From Cloeon dipterum (taxonomy: Eukaryota; Arthropoda; Insecta; Ephemeroptera; Baetidae): a DNA stretch of 64,000 nucleotides. Shown piece after piece: positions 30,301 through 43,960 of this stretch. A model generated the notes under the pieces. The model was given only the letters and a program-made list of their open reading frames with translations. It made no database searches and was not told where the DNA came from. The stretch lies in NCBI RefSeq assembly GCF_949628265.1, contig NC_088786.1, forward strand, positions 27,611,681-27,675,680. Reading direction: 5' to 3'. The translations under genes and the position numbers were made by a program. The number at the start of each line of letters is the position of its first letter. Within the stretch, counting starts at the first letter, position 1.

Positions 30301-33300
30301 AATGGTCGGCTGAGACGATTTTTATTGAGTTAGTTCGTTTGTTCCGCCGCTAATTACACTCGCTTAAAGCTTAAAGTGCGTGCGAAAAGTTACTCCGAGC
30401 ACCGCCACATTTCACGCGAATCGTGCTAAAAATTAATTTAGCACGGAACAAGACAAGGAACGCCGCGTGACACTAAAGGGAACATGCATCGATTGATTTC
30501 CAGCCTCGGCGGTAGACCTGCACAAGTGAGAAGATGTCAAGAATTACCGATACCCTTTAATTAGCGTTTAATTTTCATGCATCGGATTAATTATGTGTCA
30601 CTAAATGTAAGAATTTATCCAATTGTAACTGTGCTGTTTAAAGAAATCAACGCTCAGCAAATTGTAATCCAGAAGACGAGCCTCTATATTTGAAGAATTT
30701 TTTATTCCATCATCATTATAAGAACCGCAATTTTATTATTATTTGTTTATACAAGTTTGTTTTGCAGAGCTCTGATTGAATGTGCTCCTTTCGTGCTCTC
30801 GTTGCTTAGCGAGAACGGCCAAAGAAAATAAATACTCACCTCTTTTTTATACCTGCCTTGAAACTCGTATCAAAGCAAAGAGCTTTTTGTGGTTAGTTGA
30901 ATGAAATTAATCTGCCTGTGCAAACATCAAAACAACGCATGGTGCAGGAGGAAAAACATTATTTGAAATTTCTAAGACCTGCTCGCCGCACAACGGAATT
31001 CCTGCGCAAAAAGTGCGCTCTGCGAATTCCAGCTCAAACAGGTCAGTCGCTCAAAAGCGAGAAATTTCGGCAATACCCAGAAGTAAACGATTTCTTGCCA
31101 TCCGTACAATGTTTTACGTTTGTGCAATGGAGAGGAAAAACGAGAAAAACCAAAAATTTCGAGTTATGTGAACGTGGAAATTGCACTAATTATCCAAAAT
31201 AAAAACGGATGATTATTTGAGAAAACCTCTTTTACATTGCAAGCCAGTAATTCGATTTCACAGTTCTATTACCATGAGCATCAAACACGCGGTAAAAACT
31301 AATTTGAATAATTTCCCCTTCGGAATGCTCTGCTGGGTGTTCCGATTGCTGATTGCGCTCTATCGTTTTTACAAACAAGCCCCATTCTCACGTGCGAATT
31401 AATTGCAATGAGCAGGAGAAGTATTTAATCTGCATACTCAAGGAGCGATTCAGAGCATGGAAAGGAGAGGAGCCCGAACGAAATCGAGGCAGCAAAAGTG
31501 TAGTCGAGCAGGCGAACGAGCGAAATGAAAATTCGAATATGTATCCGATGTGAATAGACTCGTCAGTGAAAGGACACTGAAAGAAAGGGGTCACCGTGGT
31601 AAACAAACAAGAGTGCGGTGGTTTTAATTAGCTGGTCGGCAGGAGGAATTCAATCGAAATCGCACCCGCGGCCATTTCGCTCGTTTTTCGCCTTCATGCC
31701 AATATGGCGTGAATAACTAATTATTGTTATCTGTCCATTAGTTCAGACAATGCCGGCAGCTGCGTGCGAATTCAATTTGCAACTCATTCTGTTTGATGAT
31801 CGATTCTGCGGTTCTCGATCCTCCGGCTTCCGATGCCGCGCGCTACGTGATGGATGGGTATGTAATTTAGATGCGGGCGAAAAGAATGCGGACCGAAATG
31901 AATGGAATGAAATGTTCGCTACCAATCTTGCCATTGTTCTTTCAGTCATTAAATGATTGATCCCGGCCGGAGTTTACAGCAACACCTTTCGATGTTTGTT
32001 TTTGACAAAACAGGAGTGTAAATTATTGATTTGTCAAATTCAATTAGCACCATAAATTTAGGGCAACATTTTTTCCTTGGAAAGCGATTCTCAGAAGATG
32101 TGGACAGGAATTTTGGTGTTGGAGAGAACTTTGTTGCAGGTGAGGTTTATAGGGCTGCCGGTTTAATGTCCTCAAAAAATTCACTAACAAAATTCAAGAA
32201 TTTTTGTCCAAACACTTTAGTGTTGTATGGTTTTCTCTCACAGCGCCGTTAAATATTGTTTACTTACAGAGGTGCGATGCAACATTTAGGTTTTTTTTTG
32301 TTAGAAAATTCATGCCAAATATCGTCTTTTTTCTCACTTTAATTACTCTCTTTTTCATTGCTCAGTAAGTTACTTCAGTCACTTTCAACGGCCGGATGTT
32401 TCAAATCCTTTGCAGATATAAAGTAGTGTTGCTTTTGTTTAGCACTGCTGATGAAGCCTAAAGGACCAAACAGCTGCGGACAGTGCAAGAATAAGTGAGA
32501 TAATTTCCCCTTGTCACCCATCCTGATTAAAAAATCAAATTTGTACAATTTTGCAGTTCATTTAAATTTATGATCTACATGCATGCTTCTAAACCTACAG
32601 TCAAATGCGATGTATTGGATTGAAATTGTGGAATTTATTTTGAAAAATCTTAAATATGATCAGGATTTGATCACGTAAACCAGGAATTGAAAAGGTTTTG
32701 AAATGTTGTGTGCACACTACTTAAGTGCACGAGAATTAATTTAAGTGTGCAGAGGCAGTCCAAACGAGGCAGTCTTAGTTCAATTCAGTCTCTTTCTCCT
32801 AAACAAGTCATCAAATATAAAAATAAAGAAAATCGCATTTAAGAGAAATCATAACTCATCGTGCACCATCAATGGATGAAATAACAAATTACTTTTATTT
32901 TACTTCGTCATTTTTTGTTTTCTCTTATTTTTAACAAGATAAAGACGAACAGAACATATAAAATCAACGAATGAATTCGAGAGATCCGTCAAACCTGTTT
33001 GTTGATGTTAACAGATTTTTGTCTAATTTGTGCTAAAAATAACGCTCGTCCAGACTCCCACTCAATTATTCACAATGATAAAGAGCGGACGGGGTTTGCG
33101 GCACGAACGAGCTACTCCTAAATCTGCATTATTTGTTGTGTGACACAATGTGTGAGCGCGAAAGGAGCAGAGAGAAGCATGAACGACGGGAGAAAAATCT
33201 GTAATCCCATCATTTGCCGGCAAATTTATTCCGCTCGCCAGCCCGCATCGGGGTATTTAATTGCGTCGGTTCTACTCGTTAATGATGATTTATCTCTGAA

Positions 33301-36300
33301 TAACAATATTTGCGGCCGCCGCCGCCGCGCAGACAATGCCCGCGCGATCACCTCATTATTGGCCGCGTTGCTTGATATTATTCAACGCAGTAGCCAATGG
33401 CTTTTGACGTGCCATTAGCATTATGCAAGCCTATTTTCTCGTTCTCCAGCAAGAGAGAGAAAGAGAGAGAAGAAGGGTTGATAGGACGTTGAAATGTTGT
33501 CCACTCTGGCTATAGCTATTTAAGATACATACACGCGTAATTTAAATGTCCTCCGTGTGTGCGCGCGCGGAGAAACTGGTTGTCAAGTGAGTGGCCGGCG
33601 GAAAATTATGCTTCTGCGCACGCATTTGTACACACACAGACACTCGATTGCATGCGCGGCTCCAGAACAGGAAAGACGCAAATGAAACTGCCATTTTTTG
33701 CACTTTTTAATTGATATGCTGGACTTTACGAGCTTCTCGAGAACCTGAGTAATTTATAATAATTGTATATATAATATGGTTTAGTTCGTTATGCATCCTG
33801 CACAACTCGAGTGTCGAGGGGTTGCCTACCCTGGTCAACCACACTTCAGGCTAGAATAAAATTTGGTTTCCAAACAACCGAGTAAATTCTGCATAACTCA
33901 ACATGCTAATGGATCAGGTAAAACAGTTAAATTTTTATTACAAATATTCATTGTCGAAACAATTTCAATAACAATTCAGCCAAAACGGTTCGGGTACGAC
34001 TCTTTGTTACGTCTGCATTCATGCCAATATATTGCATTTTTCGAGTGCCGCTCTGCAATATACCCAAGTTCAAGCTGAAGATGAAAGCAGGCGCACGCCT
34101 CGTTTGTGCAATTATTCGTACACATGAGTGGTGCACAAAGCGACCATCAGCTCAAACATATCGTCATGCGGATGAATTCGCCGCGAGCTCCATCCACTCT
34201 CGGCTGTCCGGCCGCAGCTTTTCCCGTCGAAAGAAAGAGAGAGAGAAGCGATTTGGTGGAATGCGCGTTTTCATTACTCGTCGGCGCCATACGCACATAT
34301 CGTCGGTAGTAGCAATTACCATATAGACCTAACGCTACATTATTCACCTGAGTGCTTTTGTTATTGCGAAAAATTCAGCCAGCGTTTTCGATCAGGGGCG
34401 CGCAGTTATGTTGCTGATTGATTCTCCGCAGCCAAATTGCTGCTGCTTGACGAGGATATACAACGCGATGCACTCCATTGATCTAGATTCGAGCGTTAAA
34501 TTACTCCGGCGGATCGACAGTTTGAGGCGGGTCAGCACCGAAAAGTGGTACTCCGTCTGTGTGGTTTCTCATCCAGAAAAGATTTCAGATTTCAATCCGT
34601 AAATTAGGTTTCATTCAATTTCATTACACCCTTTGGCATACGCTTCATTTAATTGGGTCTTTAAAAATAATTTTAAAAAAATTGTTGAAAATTAGGAGCG
34701 TTTAAAAAATATTTTTGTGTCTTTGAATGGCAGGAACAGCAATTAAACTCATCATGAGTTAAAAACTGCAGCTTTCTCGAGTTACAACCTTCAATTGTTA
34801 ATAAGAGCGTAATTGCAAGTTCTTGCGTAATTATTGTAACTACGCAGTTCAAATTTTGACACCAGGATAGCCTCGATTTTGTAATGAAACACTTGGCTGT
34901 ACATATTTTGACCGTTGCAATTCTCTCTGACGCGGCTCTCTGAATTTTCTTTCGAACGCGTGAGGCGACGAAGAAGAGCTGTTATATTATCTGTGAGGAT
35001 GATGCAGCGATTCCGCTTGTTCGCGCCTGCTGTAATCTACTCTCCAAATGGCAATTTAATCCACATTAAAGTTATCAATTCAAATAATAATGGAGCTTCC
35101 GACGCTGAAAGAATGAGGCAGTGGTGAGACCGAAGCGCCCACGGATCAGCAGCACTTTGTTTGGCGCAGGAGAATGCAGAGGCTGTGTGTGTGTTGGTCC
35201 ATTATTGCAACACGATCGCGATGTAATCAATTTGACCGCGGCAAATTTCTGCCATTCTTATTAGCATAATAGTTTATTTCGGCATGGAAAAACTGAATTT
35301 TGGCACACTTTGAAGTCTCGCAAAAATGCAGATTTCAGTGTATTTTTTTGCTTTGCAAGTGTGTCAAACACATAAACACGAGAGGGATCTTTGTTCTAGA
35401 GATGAATTAGTTTTTTCAATATTACGTCTTGGAAGGAGAGCTGACAGGTGAAGGAATTCCGCTGTAGGGTGAAATTCCTGCAGCGAGGCAAGTAGTGTTT
35501 AATATATATTCATCTAGCGAGCGCATCTCTCCACTCTCTCAATTAACCAGAATAAAGGATTATTGTGTATTCTAATCTTAAGTGCTTCACGTCTCCGTTA
35601 GAAGCTCGCGCGATTAATAAGCAACTTAATCTTCGTCTATGAGCAAAAAAGCGTCTTTGTCTGCCGTGTGTGCTGGTAAATCCTAAAACCACACAATAAG
35701 ATTAATTCCCCAACGCGCGTCTTTAATTTATTCAACGAGAGATCGGATCCGCTGCACTGTCTCCATTACTGTTGCAACAAGGGAGGAGTGAATGACTGGC
35801 TCCGTCGCTCAGGAATCCCATTAATTACACAGCTAAGTGCGACTCAGGGGCATTTTTCACCTCGTCAAAGGTGAAAATTCCTCGGCGGCTATATGGAAGA
35901 AATAATAAGGCATGCATGCGTGTAAGTAAACGCTCGTTTATGCACTTCTCGGATTTATCGTGCGCATTTAACTACTCGCGTGGAGATTATGTTCCTCGTC
36001 TTGTGTATAATGTACTAATTGTGACGGTGTAAAATTATTGTCGTCCGACGCACAATATATACACACACGCCAGCACTGTAATTTAAGAGAATGTGCAGCT
36101 TTTAATCGTTTTAAGCGCCAGTGTTTCGCATTTCCCGCATTTCAGGTGCTTGATTGATTGAGATGGTTCACGGCAAAAATGTTGAGTACAAGAAATCGTG
36201 CGATTAAGCAACATTATTTGGTACATTTTCGCTCTCTCCTTTTGCTGAGCACGGTCGAGCAGCTTGATAAATATTAATTCGCGCGACTTCAATTGCTCCG

Positions 36301-36610
36301 ATAGCCGCATCGGCACAAAAAGAGACAATCAAGTCTTTGTGTGCACGCAGAGCGAATCGAAATAAAAGACGCGGAGACGAAATGAGAAACACAAGCATCA
36401 AGCAGTAAATTAATACATCATCAGATAAGAGCATATCGAGAAAGTATTACAGTTAGCAGGACTAATTACACATATGTATGTATACAGCGCGGCGGCAATC
36501 ATGACTTAAGATAATTGTCGACTCAGCGTGTATGTGTGTGCGCGCGCGAGCGACGGTGAAAATATAATTTGGAGTGGATGAGCAGACGGGCCGGAGCGAT
36601 ATATTCCAGA

Positions 36611-36629
36611 GAAGAAGAAGAAGAAGAAG
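36611..36629. repeat. (GAA)n microsatellite
   Basis: Six GAA units sit in a purine-rich patch. They fall in a short open frame, but nothing else supports coding. Confidence 0.9.
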
Positions 36630-38264
36630 CAGAAAGTCTCGCTTCGTTTGACTACCGGGTTAGGTTTCGACCGCAGTGGCCCCCTTTTAAACCTAGATTT
36701 GGCGGCGGCGTTATCATCACACTCAGATTAGCAGTTGTTTCGTGTTATACACATTTCGCTTGGTAAGCTCAGAAAAAATCGTGATGAAGGAAAAGACTTT
36801 CGTTCTTAATGACGGGCTGCAGAATGAGAGCTGACGAAAGGGATCTGTTTTTTGCTGCAGAAAAATGGCGGTGGTATAGTTTTAAACGAAAACGGTGCCA
36901 GGATGAACTAAAAATTAATGCCTACTGAAATTCAATTTAACATTTTTATTTAAAAAAATGGGGCGTGAGTTAATTGAACTTAATATTTCCACGGAAATTG
37001 CATAACACGTCTACCTGAGTAAATGTTAGCCTGCAACCAATTTTTTAGATCCAAAATTTTAATAAATATAAAATATTCTTCAGGGTCATAAGTACTTAAT
37101 TTGAAAATTACCACCAGATTATCAAATTATTCTCGTTTCTTAAATTCTATAAAATTCAGTCATAACTGGTCACAAAAGTTTCAAAATAACTGAAACTGCA
37201 AGTGTGAAGATGCTTCTTGTTTGACTTCCCCATTGTGAGACGGCACTCGTTTCAATTTGTTCGATTTGATTGCACCTCATAAAATTTTCGTTTGGTGCAG
37301 AGGAAAGCTCGTCTGAACCGCTAGGAAGGAAATTAAGCCGTCACACACATCAGTCTAGTCTGGGCGACCAAATCGAGCCCATCAGCAGAGCACTCACACA
37401 TTCTCTCGCGCCTACCTTTTGTTTTGGTCGGATTCTGCGAGGCGCTAATTAAGCCGATCTGCTTTTTCTGCACACCGATAGATAGCCGACCGCTTGATTA
37501 AGACATTGAGATACGAATGGAGTTCGTTAAACCTTTGTTTTTACTCGAGTGTGTGTGGGCACGACACCCATCTGCCGCGATTTTTTGCTCCATCACCCTG
37601 CTTGCGCTCGTTCACTCGACGCTCGCGCGCGTTCAACTTACTGGTGCACGCTGCTTTGCCTGCGCTTTTTGTCGGCGCAGATTTTAATGAGCTGCTTTCC
37701 TCTCTTTCTCTCTCTCGGCACATTGTTCCGACTTTTATCTCTGGTCGCCGGCGCGTCTGTTTGCATTATTTGAAAGAGTCGAGACAAGAGAATATAACTG
37801 ACTCGGCCGCGCGGACAATGTTTCCTGATGCACTTTTAGTGGTTAGCGCGCTTGTGGCTTCAGGCGCAAGGCGTTTTTTGTTTATTTTGCATTAACGGCC
37901 TGGACCGCGAGATGCAGGCAAGACGATGGCCAGCCACCTGAGCATTCACCTACTATTTGCGAAGGTGTCATGCTGCGTGGCTATACATCACATTAGATAT
38001 GTATCGAATACCTTGTAAAGTTAATGACACGTTCAGCAGAGAATGAGTTCTTCACCCGAAATTTATGATTATAGCAGCACTTTTATTTTAGCCTCATTTA
38101 CAAACATTTTATGTATTATCCAGGTATGTCGCTGTATGATTAATAAAATTGAAATAAATCTAGCAAGAGGAGATTCACAAGACGCACAAACGTTTTTTTA
38201 ATTAGAGAAGTTGAAGTTAAATTTATGAACTAATTTTTCGAGGCAAAAAACCAGTTTCATCTAC

Positions 38265-38340
38265 CCAGCAAGAAATTGTTTGTCCTAAAGATATCCATCG
38301 AAATAAACTTAGAATACGCGGATATCCGATTTCTTGCTGG
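38265..38340. repeat. 76-nt inverted repeat / hairpin
   Basis: CCAGCAAGAAAT (38265-38276) is matched exactly by ATTTCTTGCTGG (38329-38340). A second nested pair, GATATCC (38290-38296) and GGATATC (38320-38326), lies inside. The result is a two-tier hairpin with a 23-nt terminal loop. It could be the ends of a tiny element or a folded RNA; the unpaired middle argues against a standard miRNA precursor. Confidence 0.5.
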
Positions 38341-41300
38341 ACATACATCCTTACGAATATAATGGGAGAAGCAACGGTGTTTTGGATTTTAATATTTGCT
38401 TTTCCATTTAATCTTTTGTATCCTCAAACAGAATATAGAAAAAATACGCACATAGACCCTACCTATTAATAAAATCGAATAATTAACATTTGTCAGGGTG
38501 AAATGACTAAGTAAAAATGATCAAACAACTACTTTCATATTAAATAGATGACAATCGTCCAATCCAGGGCCTTTTTAAATTGATACAGAGTAAAGCAATT
38601 TCTTGATAAACTTTACTCCTGATCATGTTTTAACTTACCGTTTTGAGTGAGCCGAGACGCATGTTTATTCATCAATACAACATTTTACATTATATTTACT
38701 CTATTATAATGTGCTCACTCTCTTTATTTATTGGGTTATTTTTGGCCTCTCCTCGAGTGCAAAACACTTGATTTTCTCTTTCGAGTTACTGATGAATATC
38801 CCACACCTAATTTTAAGATCTGAAACGCCATTCTTTGGCGCTAGCTCTAAAAGGAACCCACCTTTCATATTCCATACCACTTTCCCCGTGTGAAGCATTT
38901 TCCCTGAGCCCTCTTTAGCTCGCCTGTTCAGACACAATAAATGAGACTTCATCGCATCAATTGATAAAAGCTCGGTAATGAGGAGAAGTAGTACGGTACC
39001 TGCGCTGACACTCAAGGCGCTTTCCTCCATCGCTTTCGTGTTTGCCTAACACTTTTCCGTCGTTGTACCAAACAGATTAGCCACTTGAGGGCATTTCGAG
39101 TGAAGATGGAACGGCCGGCAACACAATAGCCACATTAGCCACAATAAACAAACTCGCTCAACTCATTTCCAGTTGTTTTCCTTTGTTTTGAAGGACCCTG
39201 GAGGGATGACTCGACGAGATTAATTGATATTAAGAGAACCGAGCATCTTCCCGGTTGACCTGCTTAGGAATGTCGAAAAAAGTTTGATCGCGCGTTCTCT
39301 AAAAAAAATGGAAAGTTCAAACTCGAGTAATAATAAACGAGTTCTCGCCAGGATCGTTTATAACTTCATTTGCAGATTTATTGTCCACGATAGCAGCCAA
39401 AACCTCGTAAAGTTACTGGTGTTCCCTACATAAAAGATGAACATCCGCGGCAATAAATTTCAAAAAAGCCAGAATGGTTTTGCACACGTACGCGCACGTC
39501 GCGGCCGTTCCTCAAAAGGACAAATTTCTCCTCTTTCTGAGAGGACCGAAACAAGGACAAAAGGAGGAGATGGAGACACACGCGTCTCCCTATTCATTGT
39601 GTGCGGCGCAGCGTCAGATGGAACCTGAGATACGCGCATTCAAATCAGTGTTTGCTCCAATTTAATTTCGTGGCCATCTCTCTTTTTTAAGACAAATCAA
39701 TCCGGCGTGCTCGCAGCTGAATGCAAACTATTTGCACTGTTTCGCACCGTGCGACGCTGAATGGAAGAATGGAAGCGGTGATTTGTTTTGATTAATGGAA
39801 GACCAACTCATTATCAACGGCAATGTTGTCATTGTGGGCGAAGTTCGTGCATGAATAAACTGCTCCGTCTCCACTTTTGCATCTGGAGCGAGACATCACA
39901 CTACTTTTGATTTTCGGGAATCTCCGCGTGGTGCAACTTTTCTCATGGAGATTAAATAACTGCGGGCGATCGAAAGAAAATAAGGCGTGAATTCCGGACG
40001 AAAAAGTGTAGCGGTAAACAAATTCGACTTTTGTAAGGAGTGCTGTGTGAAAAAGCGGTTTTATTGTAAATTTTATTGGACATTTCCTATCAGTGAGTTT
40101 GGCTTGACACCTACGGAGATCGAGATCACACCGGGCGCCACTTTTTCTCATAGTTTGCCTCTCTCACTACAGCTCAAGTGAATGAACTGAAAGGGAGATA
40201 ATGCTGAGTTATTTTTTATACCATAACAAACCAAACAAGATTGGTTTTGAGTTCTTTAGAGATATAGGATTTTAAAGGAATTTTCAGATTTTTTTGTAAT
40301 TCCTTTAACAACGACAAATATTCCGAAGCCAAATCGGCTGATTGCTCTACTAACATCAGATTCCACAGTTAAATTTTCTATTTTTTCAAAAGAAACTCAT
40401 CGAAACACTTGTGTTTATCGCAGGCCACTAACATATTGTTAGTCACATATACACACTCGAGTTTTGATTCGGTGAGTAAACAACACACTTTCTTAAATCT
40501 ATTATCAAATGTTTGCTAATATAGTTAAGAAACAATAAGCGGGGGTGAAAGTGTTTCTCCTCGGCTTGATATTGTCTCCAGAGCTTCGTCTTTACCGCTC
40601 TGGTGCTGGCTGGCGACAAATTGCATTCTTTGTTTGCATTGTGCACGAGCAAACTGTGAGCGTTCAATTAACTGACATCATACCTGCCCAACGCATCTCA
40701 CGGAGAAAGTGGTGCCGCGAAAATTTTTGACTCCACAAACACATTGTTGAGTTACGAAATAGTGCCAATTTATTATCACATCTTTTCACTTCTCGTGACG
40801 CTTTGTTACATGAGGACACAGCAGCCACTCTCGCATCCTTGCAATTTTCCACAAGGCTGCAGCGAAATGCAAGGACGAAAAATGTACTTGCGACAAAGTA
40901 ATAAGATTAATTTCCGTCCATTGAATACCAAAAGATGCCGCGCTTTTCAATTTCACGAGTAGCTCGTTTGTCGTAAAAATAAATTGCAACATATCGAGAC
41001 GTAATTTTTCACTTTTCGTACCGGCGGCAGGTAAAAGGGCTCATTTGCATTTTAATATTCATGAGAGGTCGAAAGCTGAGCGGTCTGCAAGAGAAGAAAA
41101 AACGGACCAGCGGCGAGGATTGAAAATCTGGTAGCCAAGAGTCGTGACTCCAGTGAGCCAGCCGCAACCTTCGCCGCCTCATCTGCTTTTAACACTTTCT
41201 AGCAGTTTGCACATTCTTTTGCCCTGTTCGCACACACATATTCAAACACGCAGATCGACGCACAACTGATAGTACTTTGAATTGATTTACGAGCTGCTCA

Positions 41301-43522
41301 CGGATGGTAATTTCACTCGCGCGTTTGCATACTACGTCACGCTTGAGCACGAATATAACGCTGCGTTTATCCACTAATTCTGATATCAAGGTGCGTGTTT
41401 TCCAAAGACTTGTTGCATTAATTGAGTGGTATAATGAAATTGAGAGCTCTATATTCGCAGAAATCTTGTGCATCAACCTTTTCATTTCAATTCGATTAGT
41501 TTCTCCTGGACCCGATCATTCACTTGGCATAATGCAGAAATCTGGGCTAATTGAAATCTGAAAAATCACGGTTGTCAAAAATATATTGGCCTTATTAACA
41601 TATCAAAATACTTGGGTGAAAATAAAAATCGGGGCGCCAGCATGAAATCGGCTCTAGTTTCACACATTGCGACTTTTCCGCGTCGGCACTTTCGTCCTTT
41701 CTCTGCTCATCTTTCGTTTGCCGCACTTTCTTTTATCCCATTCTTTCTCCTTCCTCTCTCCCTCGAGCCGCGATTTGTTTTCTCGTCCGCGGTGCCCGTA
41801 TCGCACGGTGACTGGGTAATTGAAGCACGCGGACGGACTCCTGCCGCGGCCCGGACCATCACCAGGTATCGCACCATTGCGCCTAATTTGAGCAATTTCC
41901 TCTTCCCTCCTGACACACATTCAGCCGCCGCAAATTTTTGAGCTCTAAAAGTTGCAAATGTCAAAGGGCAAAACTCATCCTCTCCACCGCAGTTTTTTTA
42001 CAATCTTGGACGCGAGGCGAAGATCTCACGGTAATTAAAAGGTTTAGTTGAGGCTTTTAGCAAAAGAGATTAATTTGATTGTTTTCCTTTGAAACGCTTT
42101 TTTCTCTTTACTTATGAAAGGGTAGAGCAGTAAAAATTTTACGGTGCATGCTCCTTTGACGCGCCCTTTTACTGTCCAGCAATTTCCACTTGAAGCGAAA
42201 AATCCGGAAAATGTTAACGAGGGACGCCGCAGGATTGACGTGCAGCGAAACACACATCACGTGCAAGATGGAAATAAATTCAAAAATCAGAGAAGCAGAA
42301 CCATGAAAACGGGAAGCTGAGCAGCATTTCTGAGGGGGATCTTTTGAGTTATTGCTCGGCGAGTGCGGTCAAAGTCCTCACGGGCACAGCCGACCTACCA
42401 TCCAACCACTTGTGGTCCAGCGCACTTTGTTCTTTCGAGAAATGAGCCGAGAGATGAAAATCAACACCGCGCGCGGCAATAAAGATGCAGAGAGTGAGCA
42501 GCAAATCGCGTGATTTACACGTTGTGTGCCGCGCGTACATCGTCAGCCGAACCAAGAGAAAGAGAGCTAGCCTAATGATAAAAATCGGATCTTGTGCTAT
42601 AGTCACTGACGAGTGAGAAAGAAAGAAAGAAATCCAAGTCGGAAGAGTTGCAGAGCGTGATTTTTATTGCACATATAATAACCGAATGAAACAACGCGCG
42701 CGGGTTCTGCAGCGATATATAGAGTGCGGTTATTATTCACGTTGGAGCGTGTGACTGCAAAGAAGAAAGATTGATGCTGCATTGTGTCTGCATACATATC
42801 ACGTCTGCGTGTGTGTTCCGTTTGGTGATGATTATTGCCGCGAAAAAAAAATATAATGCACTTTTTGCGACGTTAAATAGTCCACCCAGCGGATGCTTCC
42901 GTCCATATTTTAACGGTTATGGTAGCAAAATTAACTGTTAATTGGTTTTGATTGGGCTCGTTGTATCATTTTGATACAGTTTTGTGTAGAAAGTTTCTTT
43001 GGTTCCGCGAAATGCTGTATCATATGGTGATCAAACAGAGTAAAGCCATTAATTTTTGGACCCGTTCTTTGCAGAGTAAGAGATACTAGATTTACTGACG
43101 GAATATTTTTAGATTTTAACCTTTAAAATTATTTTATCATCATTTTAACTGTCGGTCAAAAAATATAAAGGAAAAATTATCCAGCTGGAGATAAGATTTC
43201 AGCTTATTTGTCAGTTTTCATAGAAACTTCCCAGCACCTCGCTTGTCGTGTGTTTTTAAATATTAGAAATATAAGACATTTTTAGTATATTTGATAATAT
43301 GTGAATATCGTGCATTAATTTAAGAGCCGCTACACCAAACAAGAAATCCCTTGAACCAAACTGATAAAAGTAGTTGGAAAATCTCTTCGTCATGAAATTT
43401 GAAAAACAAAATTGAAATGACCGGATTAACTAGTTTCCTTCCTATTGCGATATTTCGAAAATAAAAAATCCACCTTTAGAATCAATGTTTACAGTAAAAA
43501 TAGTAAATGAAAATCGTCATAC

Positions 43523-43960
43523 CTGCAGTCTAGCCGAATGATATCCAGTAAGGGAGGCTGCAGGGTGCGGGAGGGACGGGGGTGTTCTCGGCGGTGTGGA
43601 AGTCACTTGGAGAGCACGCGGTGCCGGCTACCGGACTGATACATATTGCACACGGCCACTCAGACACTGTACCAGCCGAGATACACCTGTACACTGACTG
43701 CGAGTCGTTCATTGAGACGCCGAGAGCAGGCCGCGATGTAGGCCACGCCGGAGCCCCCTCCACGCAGCGACGGCGGAGGATCTCGCGCCGCGCCGCGCTG
43801 TGCACGTGGGGTGCCGCGTTTAATTACTCACCGCGCGCGTTCGTCCCCACCGACCACCGTAGACGCCGTGTTGCACCCACAGGGAAGTGCGGATTTTCAG
43901 CCGGCTTCCCTGAATTAAGCAAGCAGTAGTCGTCATTCCGTCGCGGGCTGCCTGACTGCG
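43523..43960 (-). promoter_or_regulatory. GC-rich block with two minus-strand splice donors: candidate distal 5' exon and promoter
   Basis: This stretch is markedly richer in G, C and CpG than its surroundings. On the minus strand it carries two good donors, GCG/GTGAGTAAT (exon end 43832) and CAG/GTATGA (exon end 43523). Initiator-like TCAGT motifs occur upstream of the second donor. The signal-peptide exon of the protease has a clear acceptor at 24866-24867 and so needs an upstream untranslated exon; this is the best candidate seen. The link is inference, and another gene or a chance CpG island is possible. Confidence 0.35.

Larger units (their letters stand above)
24866..43522. other. 18.7 kb without supported coding exons (possible giant 5' intron)
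   Basis: No frame here shows a domain, consistent splice sites or codon character; the longest frames overlap others on the opposite strand. CpG-rich, complex blocks (about 29.0-29.4, 33.1-33.4, 34.0-34.3, 36.0-36.7, 37.3-37.9 and 39.0-42.8 kb) alternate with AT-rich stretches. Such blocks are candidates for conserved control DNA, but that cannot be shown from one sequence. If the 43.5-kb exon belongs to the protease, the whole stretch is its first intron. Confidence 0.5.

Noticed and set aside
30826..30860. TATA-like run followed by a GTGAGT donor on the minus strand
   Set aside because: TATA and donor are only about 10 nt apart, leaving no room for a first exon.
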